From assembly GCF_005796105.1 (NCBI RefSeq), contig NZ_VAUO01000001.1, forward strand, positions 682,001 to 746,000: DNA of 64,000 nucleotides, read 5' to 3'. The notes below the pieces were generated by a model. It saw only the letters and a list, made by a program, of their open reading frames with translations, made no database searches and was not told the DNA's origin. How positions within the stretch are numbered: the first letter of the stretch is position 1; each line of letters begins with the position of its first letter. This stretch comes from Pseudomonas mosselii (GTDB lineage: Bacteria > Pseudomonadota > Gammaproteobacteria > Pseudomonadales > Pseudomonadaceae). Both the position numbers and the translations under genes were made by a program. This document shows positions 8,241 to 26,795 of the stretch, in pieces.

Positions 8241-11200
8241 GGTGTCATCTCCAGAGCAGTTTCCTCAGTCGTAGCCGGTGCGGCTGCGACCTGATCGCGG
8301 CGATAGATATCGCCCATGGCCACGACGATACGTCGCTCGCCCTCGAAAGGGTCGCGGGCATGCGCGGCAAGCATGTTGTCGAGCATCACCACATCGCCGC
8401 GCTGCCAGTCGAAGCGCACCGCACACCGCTCGTAAGCGCTATTGATCGCCTCAATGGCGGCCTCTTCCAGTTCGCTGCCATCTCCGTAGAACACCTGCCG
8501 GGGCATGACGCTATCGCGCCCCTGGAGGAATTGCTCGCGAATATCGGCATCGAGAAACGCCGGATGGTAAAGCTGGATCTGGTTGAAGAAGCTGGCATCG
8601 CCGGTCAGTGGATGGAGGATCACCGCCGGGCACACTTGGCGCGTGTGCAGTTCGTTGCTGCCGCGCCACTCGAACACGATCCCACCCTCACGGCAGATGC
8701 GCTCGACCTCGGCAGGCTCCTCAGTCTGGAAGAAGTGCTGCCAGCTGACATCAAGGCTTGCGCTGAAGTTGCGCACATACATCAGTTGCTTGCGACGCAG
8801 CTTGTCCTGCAACCAGGCAGGCAGCTCGCGGTACACCTGGCGGCTGTCGACAATCGGCGTGGCCCCGCCGTGGGTCGCCGGCGTCTCGCAATAGAACCAC
8901 TGCCGACGCGGCCAGCGATGCTGGTGAGCACTTTCGTTGTGGAACATGATCATCCGGTCCTTCGGATAGGGCGTGGACTTATAGATCTTGTTGCCACCCT
9001 CCTTCTTCGGCAGATCGCCGTACTGGCCGTACAGCTCCGGGCACAGCGCCTGGCAGAACTGCTCGAAGTCCGCCGGGGTCGGCAGATCGAAACCACGGAA
9101 GAGAATCCCCCCGTGCTCGCGCAACCAGCCCTCCACCTGATCGCGATGTGCCTCAGCCCACACCGCAGGGGCCAGCTCGCGCTCGCGCAGTTGCACCAGC
9201 AGGGGGAAGCTGGAACCGGCGTGCAGGGGGCGGGTTTCGATCGGTGCGGCTGCGGCAGTCGGGCCATTGTGGCGCAGCTTGCCGAGCTTGCTCATCTTGC
9301 GTTGCAGCGGGTTGTCCGTGGTACTGGACATGGCAGCGGTTCCCTTGGAAGGCATGGGTAAGGCATCGATGGGGCGGTCCGGGGCATCCAGCGCAGCATC
9401 CAGCAGCGCCACGAAGCTGTCGCGCAAGCGCTCGATGGTAGCTGGGCGGAACAGGCTGGTGCGGTACACCCAGCGCAGGCTGAGGGCATCACCCTCGGCA
9501 GTGGCGAACAGCGCCATGTCGAACTTGGAATGTTGCTGCTCGCTGCTCAGCGGCGTGACTTCAAGGTTGCCCAGGCGGCGCGGCTGACGCGGCGTGTTGT
9601 CCAACACGAACAGGGTCTGCAACAGCGGATGTTGGTTGGCCACGCGCGGCAAATCGAGGCATTCCACCACTTGCTCGAACGGCGTGTCCTGCCAGGCGAA
9701 GGCATCCAGGCAGACATCGCGTACCAAGGCCGCCTGTTCACGCAAACTCAGCTCCGGTTGCGGGCGAATACGCAACGCCAGCAGGTTGACGAAGAAGCCG
9801 ATTAGCGCTTCGGTAGCTGGGTGTTCGCGGTTGGCCACGTCGGTCCCGATGACCAGATCGCGGCCCTGGGTTTCGCGTTGCAGCACGGCCGCATAAACGG
9901 TTAGCAGCAGCATGAACAGCGACACGCCGCTGTCACGCTGCAAGGCCTCCAGGCGGGCCAGCGTTGCGGCTGGCAACTGGAAGTCCAAGGCAGCACCACC
10001 CCCGCTGTCGCGCTCGGCGCGTGGGAAGTCGAACGGCAACGGCACCTGGCTCGGTATCCCCGCCAGCGTACGTTGCCAGAACTGCTGCCCCTGGCGCTGA
10101 CGCGCGCGCAGCGGCGCAGAAACTTGCCAGGCGGCATAGTCGACGTACTGAATCGCCAGTTCGTGCTCCACGGGAGTCTGGCCCTGGCTGTAGGCCTCGT
10201 AGCCTTCGACCAGCTCACTGATCAGCACCGAGCCGGACCAGCCGTCGGAGGCGATATGGTGCAGTACCAGTTGTAGCACATGTTCCTGCTCGCCCAGGCG
10301 ATACAGAACCGCGCGCAGTGGCGCCTCGACGCTCAGGTCGAACGGGCGCGCGGCCACCTCATGCGACGCCTGCGCCCACTGTGCCTGGCTCAGGGTCAGC
10401 TCTTGCAACGTCAACGCAGAATCCGCCTGAATGCGCTGACGCGCCTCGCCCTGCTGCTGATGATAGGTGGTGCGTAGGATCGCATGGCGCCGGACCACAC
10501 GCTGCAAGGCCTGCTGCAACGCCTGGGTATCCAGGGCGCCACGCAGGCGCACGTTGCTGCTCATATTGAAGCTGCTGTCGCTCGGTTGCAGTTGCTGCAT
10601 CAACCAGACCCGTTGCTGCGCAGGCGACAGCGGCTGGTCGATATGCCGATCGACCAGCGTGATGCTCGAACTCGCCGGGTCGATAACCGTGGCCTGGGTG
10701 TCCAGGCGCGCCGCCAGCTCGGTCAGTACAGGCGTTTCGAACAGCCAGCGCAGCGGCACCTCGAAGCCTTGCTCGCGCAGACGCGAGCGCACCTGCGCGG
10801 CCATCAGCGAGTGCCCGCCGAGTTGGAAGAAATGCCCATCGAGCGGCACCTGCTCACGCTGCAATACCTGGCCCCAGATTTCGCTCAGCAGCGCCTCGCT
10901 GGCGTTCATCGGTCGCTGCACGCTGAGCGCGGCCGACGCTTGCAGGTTGCGCAACTGCGGCAATTGCCGGCGATCTACCTTGCCGTTGCTGTTGAGCGGC
11001 AATGCCGGCAGCGCCTGCAAATGGGTTGGCAGCATGTACACCGGCAGACGTGCCTGTAGATAGTCGCGCAGCGCCTCTGCGTCAGGCTCGCCAGCCGCGC
11101 TGGCAACCCAGAACGCAGCCAGCTGTTCGCCCTGCACCGCCACCACCGCCTGGGCGACTCCAGGGTGACCGAGCAGTGCCGCCTCGATCTCGCCCAGCTC

Positions 11201-14200
11201 GATACGGAAGCCGCGCAGCTTGATCTGATCGTCGCTACGGCCCAGGAAATACAACTGGCCATCGGCCTGCCAGCGGGCCAGATCGCCAGTGCGGTACAGG
11301 CGCCCACCCGCGCCGCCGAACGGGTCAGCGATGAAACGCTCGGCGCTCAACGCCGGCTGCTCGGCATAGCCACGTGCCAGCCCAAGGCCTGCGATATACA
11401 ATTCGCCGGTACGTCCTGGCGGAACCTCACAGAGAAACTCATCGAGCACATGGCAGCGCGTGTTAAGCAGCGGCCGGCCAATCGGCACCACTGGCTGATG
11501 CAGCGCCTGCACCAGCGTCTGGGTCGACCAGACGCTGGTTTCGGTCGGCCCGTAGACGTTGATCAGACAACCAACGAATTGCTTCAGCTCGCTGGCCATC
11601 TCCGCCGCCAGCGCCTCGCCACCGGCCAGGGCGATCCGCCCAGCCAGTACTTGGCGATCGCCCTGCAACAGCATGGCCCAGGTCGCCGGAGTGGCCTGGA
11701 TCAGTTCCACCGACTGTTCGACGATCAGTTGCGCCAGCAGCAATGGGTCCTGGCGTTGCTCGTCATCGGCGAGCACCACACTGCCCCCGCGCACCAACGG
11801 CAGGCACAGTTCCAGGCCGCTGATATCGAAGGTCACGGTGGTCAGCGCCAGGTAGCGATGCACGCCATCGAGCGGCAAGGCGCGCTCCATCGCCAGCAGG
11901 AAGTTGGCAAAATTGCCCCGGCTGATCTGCACGCCCTTGGGCTGCCCGGTGGAGCCGGAGGTGTAGAGGGTGTAGGCCAGTTGCTGCAAGTGCCTTGGCA
12001 ACGCCGGTACATCGGTCGGCTGCGCTTGCAACGCTAGGTCCTGCCAACGCTGGCAGCGCAACGTGGCCGGGCAATGCGCCGGTTGAACATCGCACAGCAG
12101 CAGGTGCGGCCGTGCCCGCTCGATAATGGCCAGTTGCCGCGCAGGCGGATGGCTCGGATCGAGCGGCAGGTACTGCGCCCCGGCTTTCTGGATGCCCAGC
12201 ACGCAGACCAGCAGGCGCTCGTCGCGCGGCAGGCAGAAGGCGATCGTCGACTCTGCCGTCACACCTTGCGCCAACAACCAGTGTGCAAGCTGGTTGGCCT
12301 GGGCCTGCAACTGCTCATAGCTCAGTTGTCGGTCGCGGCAGAACACGGCGGTGCGCTCGGGATGCAAGGCAGCCTGAACCTCGAAGCGGGTCACGAAATC
12401 CGCCTCGGCTTGCAATGGGGCAGCATCGCCTGCGCGGTGCAGGCGTTGCACCGAGAGCAGTGGCAGCGCCAGCAGCGGCTGGCGCAGATCGACATGCGCC
12501 AGGCTCGCCAGCACGCCCAGGTAGTCGTCCACCAGGCACTGGATACGCGCCGGGTCGAACAGCGCGGTAGCGTACTCGACGATCAGTTGGCTGCTGGCAG
12601 CATCGCCACGGCCCTGGCTGAACAGGTTGAAGGTCAGGTCGAACTTGGCGCTGATCGCTGCCTGCGGCAAGGCCAGCGACGCGACCGTGACCCCTGGCAG
12701 TTGCAGGCTGCGCTCGCCGAGGTGATCGACCTGGTAGTTGAACATGACCTGGAACAACGGCGTGCGGTCGAGGCTACGCTCGACCTTTAGCACGTCGAGC
12801 AGACGCTCGAACGGCAAGTGCTCATGCGCCCGGTCATCCGCCAGGCGCAGGCCCAGGTGTTGCAGGAAATGCTCCAGGCTTTGCCGCTCATCGAGCTGCA
12901 CGCGGTAGGCCAGGGTGTTGACGAACAGGCCGACCAACGCCTGGCTGTCCGCCGCCTCGCGCCCCGACACCGGCAGGCCAATGGCAAAGTCGCGGCTCCC
13001 GGAGTGTTTCCAGAGCAGCAGTTGCTGCGCAGCGAAGTACAGCACGAAGGGGGTCACCCCAAGCTGCTTGGCACGGGCCGCGATAGCCGAGGTCAGCTCG
13101 CTGGACAACGCGAACTGCTCGCGCGCGCCGGCATACGCCTGGAGTGCCGGGCGCGGGCTTTCGCTTAAGGTCAGCGCCTCGTCACTCAAACCCTCCAGGC
13201 GCTGTTGCCAGTAATCGAGCAGTCTCTGCCCAGCATCCCCTTCCAGGGCCTGGCGCTGCGCTTCGATCACTTGCAGCAGGCCAGTGCCGGGCACAGGCTG
13301 GCGGCCCTCGTAGAGCGCGGCCAGATCCTGCACCAACAGCCCCATGGACCAGCCGTCCACGGCGATATGGTGTGCGTTGAATAGCAAGCGATAGTCGTCT
13401 TCTGCGATCTGGAACAGGTCGATGGCCACCAGCGGCCCGTGCGCCAGGTCAAAGACCCGCTGCGCAGCCAGGGCAATTGCCGCCTCCCGTGCCTCTGCCG
13501 GCGCTGCGCGCAGATCGTGCAGGGTGAAGCTGGCCTCGGGCACCTCCACCAGACGCTGACGTACTTGCCCATTGTCCTCGAAGAAACGGCAGCGCAGGGC
13601 TTCGTGACGTTCGATCAGGCTCAGGCAGGCGCTGCGCAGGCGTGACACATGCAGTTCACCCTGCAAGGCCAGCAGTTGCGTGACGTTGTAGGCGGTGGCT
13701 TCGGGTTCGAGCTGCTGCATGAACCACAACCGCTCCTGGGCATGCGACAGCCGTGCCATGGCACTGACCGAAGCTGGCGGCGCAGCAGCTGCGCTGCGAG
13801 CAGCCGGCGCCGGTTCCAGGACGGCTGCCAGTTGACGCGGCGTGGGGTTTTCCAGCAGTTGGCGCGGCATCAGGCGCAGGTCAGCCTGACGCAGTCGCGC
13901 GATCAGTTGCAGGCTCAGAATCGAATCGCCACCTGCGGCGAAGAAGTCATCGTCCGGCCCCAGTTGCGGCTGCGCCAGCAGCTCGCGAAAGGCTGCCAGA
14001 ATAAGCGCCAGCCGTGGCTGTGCGCGGCAGTCGGCGCAGGCTGCCATGCCCGCCAGGGTGGATTGTTCCAGCACGTCGCGTGGCTGCAAGCGCAGCCCTT
14101 CGCGTGCAGCCAGGCCGATCAGTTGCAAGCTGAGAATCGAATCGCCGCCAAGGGCGAAGAAATCGTCCTGGCGAGTGACCGTCGCGCAGCCAAGTACCTG

Positions 14201-17200
14201 GCACCACAGCTTGGCCAGCAATTGCTCGCTGACGCCCAGGGGGGCCTGTCCGCCCTCGTCTGCCGTCAGGTTGGTTTCGGGCTCGGGCAAGGCGCGGCGA
14301 TCCAGCTTGCCATTGGCGGTCAGTGGCAAGGCGTCCAGGCTCTGCCAGTACGCGGGTTGCAGCGGTTCGGGCAACTGCGCCCGGGCCTGCGCCTGGATGG
14401 CGTTCAGCACGTCCGGGGTCAGGCGCGGTGCAACATAGGCGACCAGCTGCAAGCGCCCCTGAATCTCGCAGGCCAGCACGGCAGCTTCACGGACTGGCGA
14501 CTGCTGACTCAGCCAGGCACTGACCTCACCGGGTTCTACGCGGAAGCCGCGAATCTTCACCTGATCGTCCTGGCGCCCGAGGAACGCCAAACGTCCATGC
14601 TGATCCAAGCGGACCCGATCACCGCTGCGGTAGAAACGCCGCCCAGCCTCATCGATGAAGGCGCCAGCAGTGACGTGCGGCTGGCCAAGGTAGCCCAGCG
14701 CGACCTGTGGGCCGCCGATCAGCAGCTCGCCCGCCACGCCACGCGGCACCGGCTGGCCGGTCGCATCGACGATACGCAGCTCGGTGTCGGCCAATGGTTG
14801 GCCCAGCGCCAGGTAAGTGCCGTGCCCGGCCTCGGTGACCTCGCCACAGATTACGCCGACGGTGGTTTCCGACGGGCCATAGTGGTTGAACACGCGCAGC
14901 GCTGGCGCCAGTTCGCGGATGCGCCCGAACAGCGCTGCATCGAAGCTTTCGCCGCCCAGGATCAGCAACTGCCGTGGCAGTACCCGCCGGGCATCGTCCA
15001 GCGCCAGTAGGCCACGCAAATGCGAGGGCGCGATTTTCAGGCAGTCCACCGGATGTTGCGCGAGAAAATCGGCCCAGCCAGGTGGATCGAAGGCCAATGC
15101 GGCCTCCGGCAGGATCAGTGGATCACCTGCGTGCAAGGCGGCGAAGACGCAGGTCAGGCCAAGGTCGGCAGCGACCGTGGCCAGGGTCGCCCAACGGCTA
15201 GCGGCGCGCGCTTGCAGGCGTTGGCTGACGGCAGCGGCGTAATGCGCCAGGTTCGCATGGCTGACCAGCACGCCCTTGGGCTGGCCGGTGGAGCCTGAGG
15301 TGTAGATCAGGTACGCGGCCTGCTCGGGCTGGCTAAGGCTGGGCACAGGCTGGCGAGGTGCGGGGGCAGCAAGGTCGGCAGCGCTCAGGTGCAGATGCGC
15401 GAGCGCGCCGTTCAGCGCGGGCGCCTCGGCCAGGCTCAGCAACAGGCTCGCTGCGCTGTTTTCAAGCAGTTGCTGCAAGCGCTGCACAGGCTGCGCCGGG
15501 TCGAGAAACAGGCACGTTGCACCACGTTGCCAGCAAGCCAGCATCGCCAGCACCTGCTCGGCGCTGCGCGGCATGCACAGGGCGATGACCTGGCCGGGGC
15601 CCACGCCTTGCTCGGCCAGGCGTAACGCCAGTGCCTGCACGGCATTCGCCAGATCGCCATAGGCCAGCGATTGCCGGGAATCGCACAGCGCCGGGGCTTG
15701 CGGCGTGCGCACCGCCCACTGTTGCACCTGTCGGTCCAGTGGCTCAGGGTTGGCGCCCAGCGCCGGCCCTTGCAACTGGCTGCCCGGAGACGCCAGGCGT
15801 AGCGCCGACAAGCGCTGGCCAGGGTTGGTCGCGGCCTGCTGCAGAATGGCTTGCAGATCGTCGAGCAGTTGCTCGACGGTGGCCGCCTCGAACAGCTCGT
15901 CGCTGTATTCCAGCTCGCAGCGCAGGCGCTGGTCGGCGCCACGCAGCAGGCGCAGGGTGAGATCGAAACGGGCGTGGCGCTGCGGCGGGTCGAGCACCTC
16001 GACGCTGACCCCCGGCAGGCTCAGGGTGCGGCTTTCCGGCAATTCCACCTGCACGAACATGGCCTGGAACAACGGGCTGGAACGCGGCCGGTCAAGGGCT
16101 TCGAGAACCTTTTCGTACGGCAGGGTCTGCTGGTCGAATGCCGCCGCCACACTGTCGCGGGTACGCAGCAGGGCGCTGCGAAAGTCCGGGTCGTCTTCCA
16201 GGCGCTGGCGAATGACCAGGGTGTTGAGCAACGGGCCAATCAACGGTGCCAGCTCGGGGCGATCGCGTTGTGCCACCGACGTACCCAGGCACAGGTCACG
16301 CTCGCCGCTGTAGCGCGCCAGCAGCCAGGCGAAGGCGGTCAGGCCAAAGATGTACAGGGTCACGCCCTGCTCGCGGACGGACGCATCCACCTGCGCGGAC
16401 ACTTCAGCCGGCAGTTCACGGACGCGTACCACGCCACTGTGGCGGCGCTGATGGGCAGGCGGACGCGGATGGTCGCAGGGCAAGGCCAGCGGTCCTGGGG
16501 CATCGGCCAACTGGCTGCGCCAGTAATCGAGCTGCTGGCGGCAGGCGTCGCTGGCCAGCCACTCGTGCTCCCAGGCGGCATAGTCGGCGTACTGGATGTC
16601 GAGCGCCGGCAACTGGGCGGGCACACCCAGGCTCAGGGCACGGTAGCCCTCGGCCAGTTCGCGGGTCAGTTGCTGGGCCGACCAGGCATCGTAGGCAACA
16701 TGGTGGATGGTGAAGAACAGCCAGGTGCTGCCCTGCTCGACCTCGCTGAATGCGCGCCAGCGCCACGGCACTTCTCGGCTCAGGTCGAACGGCTCGGCCA
16801 GTTGCCGGGCGTACTCGTCGGCGCACCATTGCTGCGGGTCGGCAAGGGCCTCGCATGGGAGCGGCTCGACTGCCGGCAGGCCCGCCGTCCAGGGCTCGCA
16901 ATGCGCCTGCAAGCGGCCTGCTGTATCAGGCACGTAGCGCGTGCGCAGGATCGCGTGCCGCTCCACCAGTTGCTGCATGGCCTGCTGTAGGCACGCCAGA
17001 TCCAGACGCCCATCGAAGCGCAGTACCGAGCAGAGGTTGTACAGCGCACGGCCGCTCACGGCCTCGGCCGTGAGAAAGCGCAGTTGCGCATGGGCCAGCG
17101 GCACCGCTGCCTGCGCGCCAGTGGTCGGGACAATGGGCAGGCGCCAGCTATCGATGCCCTTCTCGGCCAGGCGCTCACGGAACAGCTGCTTCTTGTCCGC

Positions 17201-17260
17201 CGGCAGTGAGGCCAGGCGCTGGGCGATCTCGACAAACGCCTGTTGGTTGGTCGCATTCAT
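8237..17260 (-). CDS. NRPS: C-A(Asp)-T-T-C-A(Gly-like)-T-C-TauD hydroxylase
   Basis: A 3007-residue NRPS. C1 (HHVAYDAWS, about residue 187) is followed by an A domain with code DLTKIGHVGK, i.e. Asp, and two T domains in tandem, both GGDSI (about 1037 and 1110). C2 (HHIAVDGWS) leads to an A domain with code DILQLGVVWK, close to known glycine codes, then T (GGHSL, about 2147). A third C domain (HHIASDGWS, about 2335) has no A-T behind it. Instead the protein ends in a TauD/SyrP-type Fe(II)/2-oxoglutarate oxygenase (about 2690-2990) with HNE near 2775 and a distal His in LAAHARDPFEGERR. The next gene supplies the missing interface-A-T-TE. It begins 2 bases after the previous NRPS stop, with GGAAG upstream. 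Confidence 0.93.
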   Translation of the reverse strand: MNATNQQAFVEIAQRLASLPADKKQLFRERLAEKGIDSWRLPIVPTTGAQAAVPLAHAQLRFLTAEAVSGRALYNLCSVLRFDGRLDLACLQQAMQQLVERHAILRTRYVPDTAGRLQAHCEPWTAGLPAVEPLPCEALADPQQWCADEYARQLAEPFDLSREVPWRWRAFSEVEQGSTWLFFTIHHVAYDAWSAQQLTRELAEGYRALSLGVPAQLPALDIQYADYAAWEHEWLASDACRQQLDYWRSQLADAPGPLALPCDHPRPPAHQRRHSGVVRVRELPAEVSAQVDASVREQGVTLYIFGLTAFAWLLARYSGERDLCLGTSVAQRDRPELAPLIGPLLNTLVIRQRLEDDPDFRSALLRTRDSVAAAFDQQTLPYEKVLEALDRPRSSPLFQAMFVQVELPESRTLSLPGVSVEVLDPPQRHARFDLTLRLLRGADQRLRCELEYSDELFEAATVEQLLDDLQAILQQAATNPGQRLSALRLASPGSQLQGPALGANPEPLDRQVQQWAVRTPQAPALCDSRQSLAYGDLANAVQALALRLAEQGVGPGQVIALCMPRSAEQVLAMLACWQRGATCLFLDPAQPVQRLQQLLENSAASLLLSLAEAPALNGALAHLHLSAADLAAPAPRQPVPSLSQPEQAAYLIYTSGSTGQPKGVLVSHANLAHYAAAVSQRLQARAASRWATLATVAADLGLTCVFAALHAGDPLILPEAALAFDPPGWADFLAQHPVDCLKIAPSHLRGLLALDDARRVLPRQLLILGGESFDAALFGRIRELAPALRVFNHYGPSETTVGVICGEVTEAGHGTYLALGQPLADTELRIVDATGQPVPRGVAGELLIGGPQVALGYLGQPHVTAGAFIDEAGRRFYRSGDRVRLDQHGRLAFLGRQDDQVKIRGFRVEPGEVSAWLSQQSPVREAAVLACEIQGRLQLVAYVAPRLTPDVLNAIQAQARAQLPEPLQPAYWQSLDALPLTANGKLDRRALPEPETNLTADEGGQAPLGVSEQLLAKLWCQVLGCATVTRQDDFFALGGDSILSLQLIGLAAREGLRLQPRDVLEQSTLAGMAACADCRAQPRLALILAAFRELLAQPQLGPDDDFFAAGGDSILSLQLIARLRQADLRLMPRQLLENPTPRQLAAVLEPAPAARSAAAAPPASVSAMARLSHAQERLWFMQQLEPEATAYNVTQLLALQGELHVSRLRSACLSLIERHEALRCRFFEDNGQVRQRLVEVPEASFTLHDLRAAPAEAREAAIALAAQRVFDLAHGPLVAIDLFQIAEDDYRLLFNAHHIAVDGWSMGLLVQDLAALYEGRQPVPGTGLLQVIEAQRQALEGDAGQRLLDYWQQRLEGLSDEALTLSESPRPALQAYAGAREQFALSSELTSAIAARAKQLGVTPFVLYFAAQQLLLWKHSGSRDFAIGLPVSGREAADSQALVGLFVNTLAYRVQLDERQSLEHFLQHLGLRLADDRAHEHLPFERLLDVLKVERSLDRTPLFQVMFNYQVDHLGERSLQLPGVTVASLALPQAAISAKFDLTFNLFSQGRGDAASSQLIVEYATALFDPARIQCLVDDYLGVLASLAHVDLRQPLLALPLLSVQRLHRAGDAAPLQAEADFVTRFEVQAALHPERTAVFCRDRQLSYEQLQAQANQLAHWLLAQGVTAESTIAFCLPRDERLLVCVLGIQKAGAQYLPLDPSHPPARQLAIIERARPHLLLCDVQPAHCPATLRCQRWQDLALQAQPTDVPALPRHLQQLAYTLYTSGSTGQPKGVQISRGNFANFLLAMERALPLDGVHRYLALTTVTFDISGLELCLPLVRGGSVVLADDEQRQDPLLLAQLIVEQSVELIQATPATWAMLLQGDRQVLAGRIALAGGEALAAEMASELKQFVGCLINVYGPTETSVWSTQTLVQALHQPVVPIGRPLLNTRCHVLDEFLCEVPPGRTGELYIAGLGLARGYAEQPALSAERFIADPFGGAGGRLYRTGDLARWQADGQLYFLGRSDDQIKLRGFRIELGEIEAALLGHPGVAQAVVAVQGEQLAAFWVASAAGEPDAEALRDYLQARLPVYMLPTHLQALPALPLNSNGKVDRRQLPQLRNLQASAALSVQRPMNASEALLSEIWGQVLQREQVPLDGHFFQLGGHSLMAAQVRSRLREQGFEVPLRWLFETPVLTELAARLDTQATVIDPASSSITLVDRHIDQPLSPAQQRVWLMQQLQPSDSSFNMSSNVRLRGALDTQALQQALQRVVRRHAILRTTYHQQQGEARQRIQADSALTLQELTLSQAQWAQASHEVAARPFDLSVEAPLRAVLYRLGEQEHVLQLVLHHIASDGWSGSVLISELVEGYEAYSQGQTPVEHELAIQYVDYAAWQVSAPLRARQRQGQQFWQRTLAGIPSQVPLPFDFPRAERDSGGGAALDFQLPAATLARLEALQRDSGVSLFMLLLTVYAAVLQRETQGRDLVIGTDVANREHPATEALIGFFVNLLALRIRPQPELSLREQAALVRDVCLDAFAWQDTPFEQVVECLDLPRVANQHPLLQTLFVLDNTPRQPRRLGNLEVTPLSSEQQHSKFDMALFATAEGDALSLRWVYRTSLFRPATIERLRDSFVALLDAALDAPDRPIDALPMPSKGTAAMSSTTDNPLQRKMSKLGKLRHNGPTAAAAPIETRPLHAGSSFPLLVQLRERELAPAVWAEAHRDQVEGWLREHGGILFRGFDLPTPADFEQFCQALCPELYGQYGDLPKKEGGNKIYKSTPYPKDRMIMFHNESAHQHRWPRRQWFYCETPATHGGATPIVDSRQVYRELPAWLQDKLRRKQLMYVRNFSASLDVSWQHFFQTEEPAEVERICREGGIVFEWRGSNELHTRQVCPAVILHPLTGDASFFNQIQLYHPAFLDADIREQFLQGRDSVMPRQVFYGDGSELEEAAIEAINSAYERCAVRFDWQRGDVVMLDNMLAAHARDPFEGERRIVVAMGDIYRRDQVAAAPATTEETALEMTP

Positions 17261-17262
17261 CT

Positions 17263-26742
<9,480 letters not shown>

Positions 26743-26795
26743 GCCGAGGGTCTCCTTGCCGGGGGCTGGGGATGCGGGGGCGCCGTGGGGGTTGT

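Noticed and set aside
8213..9361. Open frame of 382 codons on the plus strand opposite the TauD domain.
   Set aside because: Antisense to a domain with iron-binding residues; composition typical of a mirror frame.
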